From positions 230,563,224 to 230,627,223 of the forward strand of contig CM040118.1 of the NCBI GenBank assembly GCA_022559845.1: DNA of 64,000 nt. Direction: 5' to 3'. The notes beneath the pieces are model-generated. The model had not been told where the DNA came from, did no database searches, and saw only the letters and a list, made by a program, of their open reading frames with translations. This document shows positions 10,726 to 20,898 of the stretch, piece by piece. Position 1 is the stretch's first letter. Every line of letters begins with the position of its first letter. Source of the DNA: Amorphophallus konjac (lineage: Eukaryota > Streptophyta > Magnoliopsida > Alismatales > Araceae). The position numbers and the translations under genes were made by a program.

Positions 10726-13700
10726 AGCATCCTTTCACTCTACCTCACATAAAGAAAGTTTACAAAATTATGTTGCTGGAAACTTTGGGAAGGTTTATCT
10801 TGCTGACGATGAGCCATTAGACATTGTGGGGAAGGGTGATGTTCAGTTAAAGACAACAAACGGGACTATGTGGAATTTGAAGAATGTCAGACATATTCCA
10901 GGTTTGAGAAGAAATTTGATCTCCATTGGTCAACTTGATGATGAAGGATATGTCACTACCTTTGTTAGTGGGTGCTGGAAAATAACCAAAGGTGCCATGA
11001 TTATAGCACGAGGTAACAAGACTGGAACTCTTTATATGACTGCAAACAACAAAGATACAGTGGCAGTGGCAAAGTCAGAAGTTGAATCCAAGACTTGGCA
11101 TTGCAGACTTGGACACATGAGTGAGAAAGGAATGAAGGTGCTGGCAGCAAAAGGGAAGTTAGGTGATTTGAAGTCCATAGACATTGGGCTATGTGAAGAT
11201 TGTATCTTCGGAAAGCAGAAAAAGGTCACTTTCTCCAAAGCTGGAAGAAGTTCTAAGCTAGAAAGGTTAGAACTTGTACACACAGATGTGTGGGGACTAG
11301 CTCCTGTTCGATCTCTTGGAGGCTCACTCTATTATGTCACATTCATCGATGATTCTACTCGGAAGGTATGGGTTTATTTTCTTAAAAATAAATCTGATGT
11401 TTTCTCTACCTTTGTCAAGTGGAAGGCAGAAGTGGAGAATCAAACCGGCGCAAAGATCAAGTGTTTGAGGTCTGACAATGGTGGAGAATACAGTAGCAAG
11501 GAATTCAAAGATTTCTGTGCACTGCATGGTATTCGTATGGAGAAAATAATTCTAAATACTCCACAACAGAATGGGGTTGCTGAACGCATGAACAGAACCC
11601 TAAATGAGAGAGTAAGGAGCATGAGATTACATGCTGGCCTACCGAAGACCTTTTGGGCAGATGCTATCAGCTGTGCAGCTTACCTGATTAATAGAGGACC
11701 TAGTGTTCCTCTAAATGGTGAGATACCAGAAGAGGCTTGGACCGGTAAGCAGGTAATTCTTTCACACTTAAGGGCATTTGGTTGTGTTTTATATGTGCAT
11801 ATTGATTCCAATGACAGAGATAAGTTGGACCCCAAGTCAAAAATATGTTTTTTCATTGGATATGGTTCTGATGATTTTGGATACCGTTTCTGGGATAATG
11901 AGAATAGGAAAATCATTAGAGAAAGGAATGTTATATTCAATGAGAATTTATTATACAAGGATAGATCTGTCATGAAGTCTGAAGATGCATGTCAAGAATC
12001 TCAGAAATCTGAACATGTTGAGTTGGAGGAAATTTCAGAAGATGATGTGTTGAAGGGATTTCAAGGAAATCCTGAAAACACTGTAGTGCAACCAGAGTTT
12101 ATCACACCCGAGGTTCAACCAAGAAGATCAAGCAGATTGCCTAAACCGACTGAGCGATTTTCTCCTTCTTTGTACTATTTGTTGTTGACTGATGCTGGTG
12201 AACCTGAGTGTTTTGATAAAGCTATGCAGGTGGAAGATTCTATCAAGTGGGAGTTGGCAATGAAAGATGAGATGAACTCCTTACACAAGAATAAAACTTG
12301 GGTGTTGACTGAACTACCACCCTGGCAAGAAAACTTTGCACAATAAATGGGTTTATCGGATAAAAGAAGAACATGATGGCAGCAAGAGGTACAAAGCAAG
12401 GTTGGTTGTGAAAGGCTTCCAACAGAAGGAAGGTATTGATTATACTGAAATTTTCTCTCCAGTTGTCAAGCTAACTACCATTAGACTGGTGTTGAGTATT
12501 GTTACTGCTGAAAACCTACACCTAGAACAACTTGATGTTCAGACTGCTTTCCTCCATGGCAATTTGAATGAGGATATCTATATGGCACAACCGGAAGGTT
12601 TCCATGAACATGGTAAAGAAAATCTTGTTTGCAAATTAAACAAAAGTTTATATGGTCTGAAGCAAGCCCCCAGACAATGGTACAAAACGTTTGATGGATT
12701 TATATGTAACAATGGTTTCATTAGATGCAATATGGACCATTGTTGTTATATGAAGAAGTTTGATAATTGTTACATCATACTACTGTTGTACGTGGATGAT
12801 ATGCTAATTGCAGGATCAAGCATGACAAAGATTAACAATTTGAAAATGTAATTATCAAAGGAATTTGCTATGAAGGACTTAGGAGCAGCAAAGTAAATTC
12901 TTGGGATGAGAATTGCGAGGGATAGAACAGCTGGTATTGTGAAGTTATCTCAAGAAAGTTATATCCAGAAGGTGTTGAGCAGATTCAACATGCAGGATGC
13001 AAAACCAGTTAACACCCCTCTAGCAAGTCACTTCAAGCTGTCTAAAAGGCAGTCACCAAAGTCTGCTGAAGAATGTGAGTCCATGAAGAAAATTCCTTAT
13101 GCATCAGCTGTAGGAAGTCTGATGTATGTCATGATTTGTACCAGGCCGGATATAGCACATGCAGTGGGAGTTGTGAGCAGATATATGGCAGATCCGGGCA
13201 AGCAACACTGGGAGGCAGTGAAATGGATTATGAGATACCTAAAAGGCACCTCAAGCAAGTCACTTTGTTTCAGGAAAAGTGATGTTATCTTACAAGGTTT
13301 TGTTGATTCAGATCTTGGTGGTGATCTGGACACCAGAAGAAGTACCACTGGCTATGTTTACACCTTGGGTGGCACTGCAGTGAGTTGGGTTTCAAAACTT
13401 CAGAAGGTTGTTGCTCTCTCAACAACAGAAGCAGAGTATGTTGCTATCTCTGAAGCTAGCAAAGAGATGGTATGGCTGAACAATTTCCTGAAGGAGTTGG
13501 GCAAGGAACAAAGCAATAGTGTGTTGTTTTGTGACAGTCAAAGTGCCATTCACCTTGCCAAGAACCCAGTCTTTCATGCAAGGACTAAGCACATACAACT
13601 GAAATATCACTTCATTCGTGGTCTGCTTGAAGATGATGTTTTGCTGCTGGAGAAAATACTTGGTGCAGAGAACCCAGCAGACATGTTCACCAAGGTGGTT

Positions 13701-13751
13701 ACCACAGAGAAACTGAGGCTGTGCAAGTCCTCAGTTGGCCTCCATGGATGA
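10709..13751 (+). pseudogene. copia pol: protease, integrase, reverse transcriptase, RNase H, broken
   Basis: 10709-12346 encodes the rest of protease, the GAG-pre-integrase zinc region (HCRLGHMSEKG, CEDCIFGKQ) and the integrase core (HTDVWG, DNGGEY, NGVAERMNR). It ends by frameshift near 12320, where one extra C lies in a CCACCC run. 12336-13751 carries the reverse transcriptase (LYVDDMLIAG, catalytic YVDD) and RNase H (DSDLGG, STTEAEY, CDSQSA). In-frame TAA codons at 12849-12851 and 12894-12896 cut the connection. Total: two stops and one frameshift here, plus the earlier breaks. Confidence 0.9.
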
Positions 13752-13843
13752 TTGATGGAGGGATGTCGTAGCAGTTTATTTCTACTGTTATATTGAGCAG
13801 GGTTAATACACTGAGAGGTTTGCTTTCTTTGGAGTTCAGACTC

Positions 13844-13855
13844 CAAGTGGGAGAT
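13844..13855 (+). other. Polypurine tract of the copia element
   Basis: AAGTGGGAGAT-like purine run immediately before the 3' LTR; expected primer for plus-strand DNA synthesis. Confidence 0.8.
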
Positions 13856-14730
13856 TGTTAGAGTGTGGAGTCAGAACTCTTTTGTTCGTGCGCCTCTGCA
13901 CGGGATCACACTCTGCCTCAGGAGCGCATCCACTGCTCCAGGGGAGCATTCGCTGCTTCAGGGGAGCATGGCGAGCACATGCTATCTCCAGGGGAGCATC
14001 CACTGCTCCAGGGGAGCAATCGCTGCTTCAGGGGAGCATTCTCAGCGTCAGGTGATCATGGCGAGCACATGCTGTCTCCAGGGGAGCATCCTTCTGTCTC
14101 CAGGGGAGCATCCTTCTGCCCCAGGGGAGCATCCTTCAGTGCCAGGGGAGCAACCGCTGCTCCAGGGGAGCATATGCTGTCTGGGTTCTAGCAGGGAAGC
14201 ACATGCTGTCTCTGGTGGGCATTCATTACCTCAGGAGAGCATCACTGTCGTTAGGGGAGCATGCATTGCGGGCTCAAGGCAAGTCGATGTCACTTGGGAT
14301 AAGTGTCGACTCTTGTCTTGGTAAATGTCGACACGGTCTTGGCAATGCTTTGACCTGACTGATGCTAGGGGAGCATCTGCAGTCGCTGGAGGGCATACTC
14401 GGTCCCAGGAGAGCATCCGGGGGGACAGGCGAGCATGCGTGTCTAATGTATCCCGGAAGAGGGTTTCTGTTTATCAGGGGTATTATTGTCCTTAATGCCC
14501 TGATTAATGACGCCATAATCTCCTAGTATAAAAGGATGGGCTCTCTCCTTGTATTGAAAAAGTCTGTGATTATCTTAGTGGAATCCTGCTGCGGCCGTGG
14601 ACGTAGGAAGGCATCTTTCCTCCGAACCACGTAAAAATCCCTGTGTGTTCTTGTGTGATTATTTTTTCTCTTCTTCCTCCTCTGCTGTTTGTCCTCCTGT
14701 TCTGGGTACTCCGGTGTTCTATCCCCAACA
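13856..14730 (+). repeat. 3' LTR of the copia element
   Basis: Same 875-bp length and ends as the 5' LTR, with a TATAAAA box at 14527-14533. Scattered substitutions separate the two copies, for example TCTGTCTC versus TCTGCCTC at the start. Confidence 0.95.
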
Positions 14731-14735
14731 CCTGG

Positions 14736-15433
14736 TGCGTACTCTGCGTGAACAAAGAGAAAGAGGAGGGAAACGGAGAAGATAAGAGAGGTTGGAGGGA
14801 GGGGGGGTGCAGTTTTAGTGGCGATGGCTGCAGCAACTTGTGGGCTTTTGAGAACATGGGTGCAGGGTTGTCCTTTCTTTTTCACGGGACACACGGAAGC
14901 TGCGTGACGCGGATTCCATGGAGAGTGGAGACTCCCCTCTCTCTATCTCCCCTCTGCGCCTCCCAGCAAACTTAAAAGAAAAGAGAGGCCAACCACTTCG
15001 ATCCCCTCCGTCGTCTTCCTGGTTATCTCCTCCCCCACCATCCCAACATTCTAAAATAGTTATCACTCGTCTCCTTCTCAAATGCCACTGCTGTCACCTG
15101 GGGGAGTTTCCAATGAACGGGACCTTGCTTTTGGCCTCTTACGTTCGCATTTCTCCCCGTCTGACAGCCCCCCGTTCATGGCAAGAATCCCCTCCCTCCG
15201 GAATACCAAATCGAAACCATGTGTTCGGGTAGAAGTGTTTGGAGTGTAAAGCATGTCTCTCCCTTTCCGCAGTGGCATTTTGTAATGCACGTTGGATGAG
15301 TTGAGGGGGCTGATTAAATGAAATGGAACGGTGGTCGATGGGTAACCACGGTGCCTCTTTCATAATGACAATCGCGACTTGCACTTTAATAATAGTCTCT
15401 CAACAATCAAAAGTTCTCATATATCAACCCGGC
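14736..15433. other. Intergenic gap without a gene
   Basis: Between the copia target duplication and the Tat LTR. Short frames on both strands, no recognisable domain. It does not continue any of the elements found to the right of 48206. Confidence 0.5.
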
Positions 15434-15609
15434 TGTGAGCGACGTCACGCGGTTCGGGGAAGAGCGGGGAAGACGCGGAGCGCGCGGACTCCTCTTTTTT
15501 TGGTGTTTGTTTGCTGCAACACAGAAATAAGAGAAGAGAGAGAAGGGGGCACCACGGGAGATTGCTCCGGCGGGGCGAGCGGGACAAGTGTGATATAGCA
15601 AGATATGGG

Positions 15610-16075
15610 GGTTAAACGGCCATAGCGGGAAGTGACTCGCCGCGGCCTCGGGGGGACGGGAATGGTGCAGAAATTAAATAACAAGAATTGAAACGGCCAT
15701 TGGGGAAGTGACTCGCCGCGGCCTCGAGAATATGAGCAGATAATAAGATGACAGAATATAAAGAGAATACAAAGAGCGGGAATTTAAACGGCCATTGGGG
15801 AAGTGACTCGCCGCGGCCTCGAGAACATAAACACATAAGAATATAACGTATAAGAACGTGAATTTAAACGGCCATTGGGGAAGTGACTCGCCGCGGCCTC
15901 GAGAATATGAGCAGAATATAACAGAATATAAAGAGAATATAAGAACGGAAATTTAAACGGCCATTGGGGAAGTGACTCGCCGCGGCCTCGAGAACATGAA
16001 TAGATAAGAATATAACATATAAGAACGGAAATTTAAACGGCCATTGGGGAAGTGACTCGCCGCGGCCTCGAAAAC
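15610..16075. repeat. Tandem repeat, about 6 copies, in the 3' LTR only
   Basis: Unit of about 75-95 bp whose core is AAACGGCCATTGGGGAAGTG followed by ACTCGCCGCGGCCTCGAGAA. The 5' LTR (46620-46665) has one copy. The array lies in the U5 half of the LTR and accounts for nearly all of the length difference between LTRs. Confidence 0.95.
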
Positions 16076-16699
16076 AAGATGTGATCGCCAGGGGCCGAAA
16101 GACCCCAAAATAAGAAAGTGATCGCGCCTACCTCAAGAGCGGGAGATGGCGGGTTACTTCTTCCTCTCCCTCCGGCCGGCCGACGGAGAGGGCTTTCCTC
16201 GGCTACCCTTGCAAAACAACGACAAACAAATGACAAGTGGATTAGAAAGATGGAGGTGTAGTATTCAAATCCTTGCGATAAAAATAATGAAATGATGGCA
16301 AGACACACACCTGGTTGGTGTTATCTTTTAAACCCCTCTCGGACTCGAGTAGGAGGAAAATGAGATGATGGATGTAAGAAGTGTATAAGAAAAGGCGCCC
16401 TTATGAAGGGGGATAGGGGATGCAAGATGATGAATGCAAAAGAACTACGAAGAAAAGGAAAGAATTGGCTTATTGGATGTGCCGATGGTGAAATCCGGCA
16501 GAGCTCCGGCAGCGTGGGGACGACGTGGAAGCGCGGTGGATGAAGACGACCTTCCTCTCGCGAGCGTGAGCACTCGAGAAGCCGGCAGAACCTCCACCTA
16601 TAAAAGAACCCACGGGTTAGAAAATGACTCCGTAGCCTCTGGCTCCGGCAGCCTATCGGATCACTTCGAAGCTCTCCCAGAACTGAGGGGGTGGGCCTC

Positions 16700-16707
16700 T
16701 ATTTATA
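16700..16707 (-). promoter_or_regulatory. TATA box of the Tat 3' LTR
   Basis: Minus-strand TATAAATA in CTCTATAAATAGAGGCC context. Equivalent box in the 5' LTR at 47294-47301, where it would drive element transcription. Confidence 0.75.
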
Positions 16708-16720
16708 GAGCTCCGGAGGG

Positions 16721-17359
16721 TGGAGGCGTCCAGGACCCTGGACACCTCCATCAGGGCCGAACTAATATTTTATTCTATTTTTATTAATTTTTTGGAATAC
16801 TTTTGTGGAGACGTCCAGGGCTCCGGACGCCTCAAACAAGTCCACCGAAAACCGACGACGGCCGCACGCGGTTTGGCACAACGCGTGGTTTTGTGAGCGG
16901 CGCCTCGTGATTCAGAAATGGGCGCGTCCAGTTGACTGGACGTCTCTATAATTTGGATTTTTTTCACACACGACAAACCGTCGTTCGGTGGCCGGCGCCC
17001 GTGAGAGAGTTGATGGAGGCGTCCAGGGGCCTGGACGCCTCCATAAATATATTATTTTATTTTTTTATTTATCTTTTGTGCCAAGGCTGGCATTTTGATT
17101 TTTTTTATAATTGTTTTTATGGAGGCGTCCAGGGGCCTGGACGCCTCCATTAATATATATATATTTATTTATTTATTTTCTAATTTTTATGCCAACTGGT
17201 ATTTTACACACACACATTTTTTATTTTTATTTTTATGGAGGCGTCCAGGGGCCTGGACGCCTTCATTAATATATATATTTTTTATTTAGTTTTGGGCCCT
17301 GAGAAAATAATAAAAGAAATTAAAAAGATGGGGGCGTCCAGGGGCCTGGACGCCCCCAT
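16721..17359. repeat. Seven GC-rich palindromes in the 3' LTR U3
   Basis: ATGGAGGCGTCCAGG plus its reverse complement around a two-base centre. Perfect or near-perfect copies at about 17013-17044, 17119-17150, 17235-17266 and 17328-17359; weaker ones at 16721, 16806 and 16922. They are separated by AT-rich DNA. Each could form a ~15-bp hairpin. All lie upstream of the LTR TATA box in element orientation. Confidence 0.95.
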
Positions 17360-17609
17360 TAAGACCCACCCGGGTCCTAGTCAGCGGCCGCCCGACAGAC
17401 ATCCTTCTTAGTTCCGGAACCTCCTGATGCGTTCGACTGGTGTTGATGTCGTCCGACTGCCGTGACGGGACGATTCCGAATGCCGAAAAAGGCAGAAGAA
17501 GACCCAAGAAAAGGAAGTGCTCAAGTGATTCGAAATGCGTAAGCCGTCGCGGGGTGTCGTATAGTAATATGAGACTTTCTCAGGAGACGTCAAGAATGGC
17601 GTGTCTACA

Positions 17610-17622
17610 GCTGCCCCGCCTT
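17610..17622 (-). other. Polypurine tract of the Tat element
   Basis: Minus-strand AAGGCGGGGCAGC directly before the 3' LTR start TGTAGACAC; fits a plus-strand primer. Confidence 0.65.
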
Positions 17623-18680
17623 GGCGTCTGCTTTGCAAGGGAGCGACACGTAGTGGAATGGTATCGAAGTGGAGTGAAATGTAGTGGGAGCGGACTGATA
17701 AGTTGATGCCAAGGTGTGATGAGACACGCTTTTGACGTTACTGTTTGGAATCTTTCCTGAAGTTTTAATGAGGCGACGTTGAAGAAGGTCTTTTAAATAT
17801 TGACGATTGCTTGGACGGAGGTCAAATAAGGGAGGGTGAGATGTGCGCTCAGGCACGAAACAAAAAGAGATCAACTTCTCGGTGTGGAAGTACCTGGGTC
17901 ATAAACCTGCAGGTTTCACCTTTGGGGAGCGGTTACCAGCCAACGTGGAAGTGCTGCGGCCAAGGTGGGTCAAACAAGGTAAAAAGGAATATCTGAGGGT
18001 CTGTCCAAACAAGGGTCTCCTTTTAGAAGAGCAACGTAGGGCCGTTTCAAGGAAACTCAGTATTTCATTCGGAGTGGAATATCTCATATTTGTAGGAATT
18101 GAAGCACAACGGCCTTCGCAATCGAATCGCTTGAATGATCTTCCGCAATAAATCAAAGTCCTATATGAATGCATGCTGGGTTAAAATAAAAAAATTAAAA
18201 CAAACTAAAATAGAAAATAGCCAAGGATAATATTGTCAACTTGTTAAGAACGGGTCAGGATACTGATCCGGTGAGCTGATACTGGGCTGGGGCCCGTTTA
18301 TCCGCGCACCAACTCACTGAACGGTACCGTCGTCCCCATGCTACCACAAATTAACGGCCTATCCGTACAACCCAAATTCTTCCAGGATCATCACTGTTTT
18401 TGTTGAAGGGGAACTCAAATCCCAGATTCGTTCGGGCCGCAAGGTCCTTGACATGTTCTAGTAGCGTACGTATCATATACTATGATGCATGACATGGTGG
18501 GACCAACCATTGAAAGGTGGGACAAAGACGTCCGTTAGTAAAACCTGCATAGACTGGCAAAGGTTAGCAACATCAGAAAGTAGCAGAATCACAGCAGAAT
18601 CGCACCACAGTACAAAGGAGATCCAGACAAAATCTTGACAATGACCACTGATGTGACATGTTTTGTCCTGTAGCGCCCTT
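17623..18680. other. Tat 3' spacer without a clear gene
   Basis: Short frames such as 17843-18151 (+) have no recognisable domain. The last 250 bases form the upstream region of cassette gene A. Confidence 0.45.
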
Positions 18681-18687
18681 CCCTTCC

Positions 18688-18693
18688 TATAAG
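18688..18693 (+). promoter_or_regulatory. TATA-like box upstream of cassette gene A
   Basis: CCTATAAG, 94 bp before the ATG at 18782. Genes B and C have similar boxes 87 and 101 bp before their starts. Confidence 0.55.
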
Positions 18694-18781
18694 AACTCTC
18701 CTTAGGCTAGTTCATTCAAATGCACCAAGGTGGGTTTTGAAGCTCAGGAGAGGAAGGAGAGGAGAATCTCGAGATTTCAGA

Positions 18782-20195
18782 ATGGAAGGAGAGTCTTCCC
18801 GCGTTATGAAGAGGAGCAGGCCTAGCAGCGAGATCAGGCGACTCTCCGACCTCGAGGGTCATTTGAGTGGGACGATCATGTCGCATATGGTAAGCTGGTT
18901 CATTTCAAATTTCTCCATCTGAACCTTCTTCTTACTACCTTCCTTTCTTCTTCTTTTTTTTTCTCTTCCAGCCATATCCACTCTTCCCAGGCCCGAGGAA
19001 GTTTTCCAAACTGCCATGGCTTTCAAAGCTAACTTCCAACATATCCATTGGCATGAGGGCCATACTCTCGAAGTGGCATCTGCAGGGGCTCCTTATTCAC
19101 GCCAAACATTACGAGAAGATTCGTATGGACTGGGCGGCTATGGGCGCACTAGTGGAGATCTGGCATCCCCAGACCCACACTTTTATCTTCCCGACCTTCG
19201 AGGTGACCATCCTCCTCGAGGAGGTGGAACTTCTGCTCGGATTGAAGAAATTCAAGAGTGACGGGAAGGTGAAGGCTATGCGGATGCTGACACGAGTGAC
19301 TTCCGAAAGCGTTCTTGGGAGCTTCATGCCGCCTGACGCAGCCAGAAAGGTCTGTACTCAAAAGGGGATCGATTTCCAAAAGCTTGCGGAGTGGGCCATG
19401 GACGCCCTGAGAGGGTCACCAGACGATGACTATTTGGAGGGAATCATGAAGGGGTTCACTATCTGTCTGGCGGGTGCTCTCTTGTTTCCTCATACCGACA
19501 ACATAGTGGAGGAGGATCAACTAAGTGCCATTCGTGGAATCTGGAGTGGAAAGAGGGTGGGACCCGCCGTTCTTGCCTATCTTTACAGCGGCCTTACTGC
19601 CTCGAGCATGGGTAAGCCACCTTTTGGTTGCGCACTTGTCTTGAATTGCTGGCTTGATTTGCACTTCAAATTCGACCACCGTGAGGGAATGCCAACTGCT
19701 TCGAAGCTCTTCCAACAAAGCCCTCTTCATCACATAGCCGACGTGTTAGGCTTCGGTGGTACTGTAGTGAACCGCGTTCCGTGGCTGAAGAAACGTGAAG
19801 ACTGGCGGTCTCACTTCCGTACCGTGACACAAGGCTTCTTCACTTGCGCACCGGCATGTTTGCTTTCGCTTGATCTCCTCATGAGGCCTTCTCCCGAAGT
19901 TGATCTTCAACTGATCGGCGCGACCGAGTTTGTCCTTTATAATGTGCATCGGTGCTGCCTCCAGATTGTCATCCCACGCCATTCGTTCCCACTATCGACT
20001 GGCATCGTTCCTTTGAAGAAGAGAGAGTTGGGTACTGAAGCGGATGCGAAGGAAGCGAAGGCCGTCAAAGCACCCTGGAAGACAAGTGTTGTGGGAAAGG
20101 CCTTAGCGCACGTGGTGGAAGAATGTGAGCTGTGGAGGGCTTATGTAACCGAACTGGGGAAGTTAAGGCCTAAGGCGCCTAAGCCCCTGATGTAG
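18782..20195 (+). CDS. Cassette gene A: plant mobile domain protein, 2 exons
   Basis: Exons 18782-18889 and 18972-20195, joined by a phase-0 GTAAGC/CCAG intron; predicted product 443 residues with no internal stop. Exon 1 encodes a basic Ser-rich start (MEGESSRVMKRSRPSS) shared with gene C. Exon 2 holds a divergent plant mobile (aminotransferase-like) domain: IWHPQTHTFIFPTFEVT, then LLEEVELLLGL, and further on GFTICLAGALLFP. PMD proteins occur in plant silencing factors and in transposons; biochemical role unknown. It lacks the coiled-coil tail of B and C. AATAAA at 20217-20222 is 22 bp after the stop. The gene runs antisense to Tat gag-pol. Alternative: an ordinary host gene captured by the element. 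Confidence 0.8.
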
Positions 20196-20216
20196 CTCAT
20201 TCTGCTTTTCTGACGG

Positions 20217-20222
20217 AATAAA
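20217..20222 (+). terminator. Polyadenylation signal of cassette gene A
   Basis: AATAAA 22 bp after the TAG of gene A, followed by T-rich sequence. Confidence 0.5.
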
Positions 20223-20442
20223 ATCTGGTATTTGGCAGTTTTGGACCAGTTCCGTTAATTATTATTATCTTTTTTTGTGGTTTTTCTTTTTTTTGTGTTT
20301 TTCTTTTGTTTGGATTATATACATACTCTTATCTTTTTACTTTTATTATATATATATACTTTTTTTTGAAAATTTTTTATTATGTGGGCGCCCCTAATTT
20401 TATATTTTTGATTTTTTTTGTTTTTTTTAAATTTTTTGATTT

Positions 20443-20797
20443 GGGGGCGTCCAGAGGCCTGGACGCCCCTATTTTTTTATGTTTGATTTTTTTTAAATTT
20501 TTTATTTGGGGGCGTCCAGGGGCCTGGACGCCCCTATTTTTTATTTATTATTTTTTTGTTATTTTTTTTGTTTTGGGGGCGTCCAGGGTCTTGGACGCCC
20601 CAACGTTTTATATATTATTTTTTTGGTTTTTTGTTGTTTTGGGGGCGTCCAGGGTCTTGGACGCCCCAACGTTTTATTTATTATTTTTTTGGTTTTTTGT
20701 TATTTTGGGGGCGTCCAGGCGCCTGGACGCCCCAAATTTTTTGAATTTTGAAAAAAAAATAAAAAAGATGGGGGCGTCCAGGCGCCTGGACGCCCCA
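20443..20797. repeat. Six GC-rich palindromes between cassette genes A and B
   Basis: Units GGGGGCGTCCAGG...CCTGGACGCCCC at about 20443, 20508, 20575, 20641, 20707 and 20769, spaced about 62-67 bp apart in T-rich DNA. Same core as the LTR palindromes. The last copy ends 15 bp before the TATA-like box of gene B. Three further copies (21174, 21277, 21394) lie in intron 1 of gene B, and a weak one near 24220. Confidence 0.95.
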
Positions 20798-20811
20798 AAG
20801 AGGCTGGATTC

Positions 20812-20819
20812 TATATATA
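20812..20819 (+). promoter_or_regulatory. TATA-like box upstream of cassette gene B
   Basis: CTATATATATGG, 87 bp before the ATG at 20899, directly after the palindrome array. Confidence 0.55.
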
Positions 20820-20898
20820 TGGGGGGGGCTCCCCCCTTTGCTCAATTACTGTTCATTCAAACCGCCCAGTCAATGCAGACGACCCATTCTTCGTCCCA

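Larger units (their letters stand above)
8944..14730 (+). mobile_element. Full-length Ty1/copia element, Tork/Tnt1-like
   Basis: 5787 bp, bounded by two 875-bp direct LTRs (TGTTAG...CCAACA) and flanked by a perfect 5-bp duplication CCTGG (8939-8943 and 14731-14735). A methionyl-tRNA primer binding site follows the 5' LTR and a purine tract precedes the 3' LTR. Domain order is gag, protease, integrase, reverse transcriptase, RNase H, as in copia. The LTRs differ at few positions, so insertion is recent, yet the coding region carries several breaks. Lineage is judged from the gag and integrase look and not tested. Confidence 0.95.
15434..17609 (-). repeat. 3' LTR of the Tat element (2176 bp)
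   Basis: Plus-strand ends TGTGAGCGAC...GTGTCTACA. Aligns end to end with 46545-48206 at high identity, apart from about 500 extra bases made of tandem copies at 15610-16075. Contains a minus-strand TATA box and seven GC-rich palindromes in U3. Confidence 0.95.

Noticed and set aside
16721..17359. Regularly spaced palindromic repeats resembling a CRISPR array
   Set aside because: Plant nuclear context, AT-rich spacers related to each other, no cas genes, and the repeats sit in an LTR.
15434..17609. Reading the left Tat LTR as the 5' LTR
   Set aside because: gag-pol, the TATA boxes, the purine tract at 17610 and the primer-site candidate at 46530 all place transcription on the minus strand.
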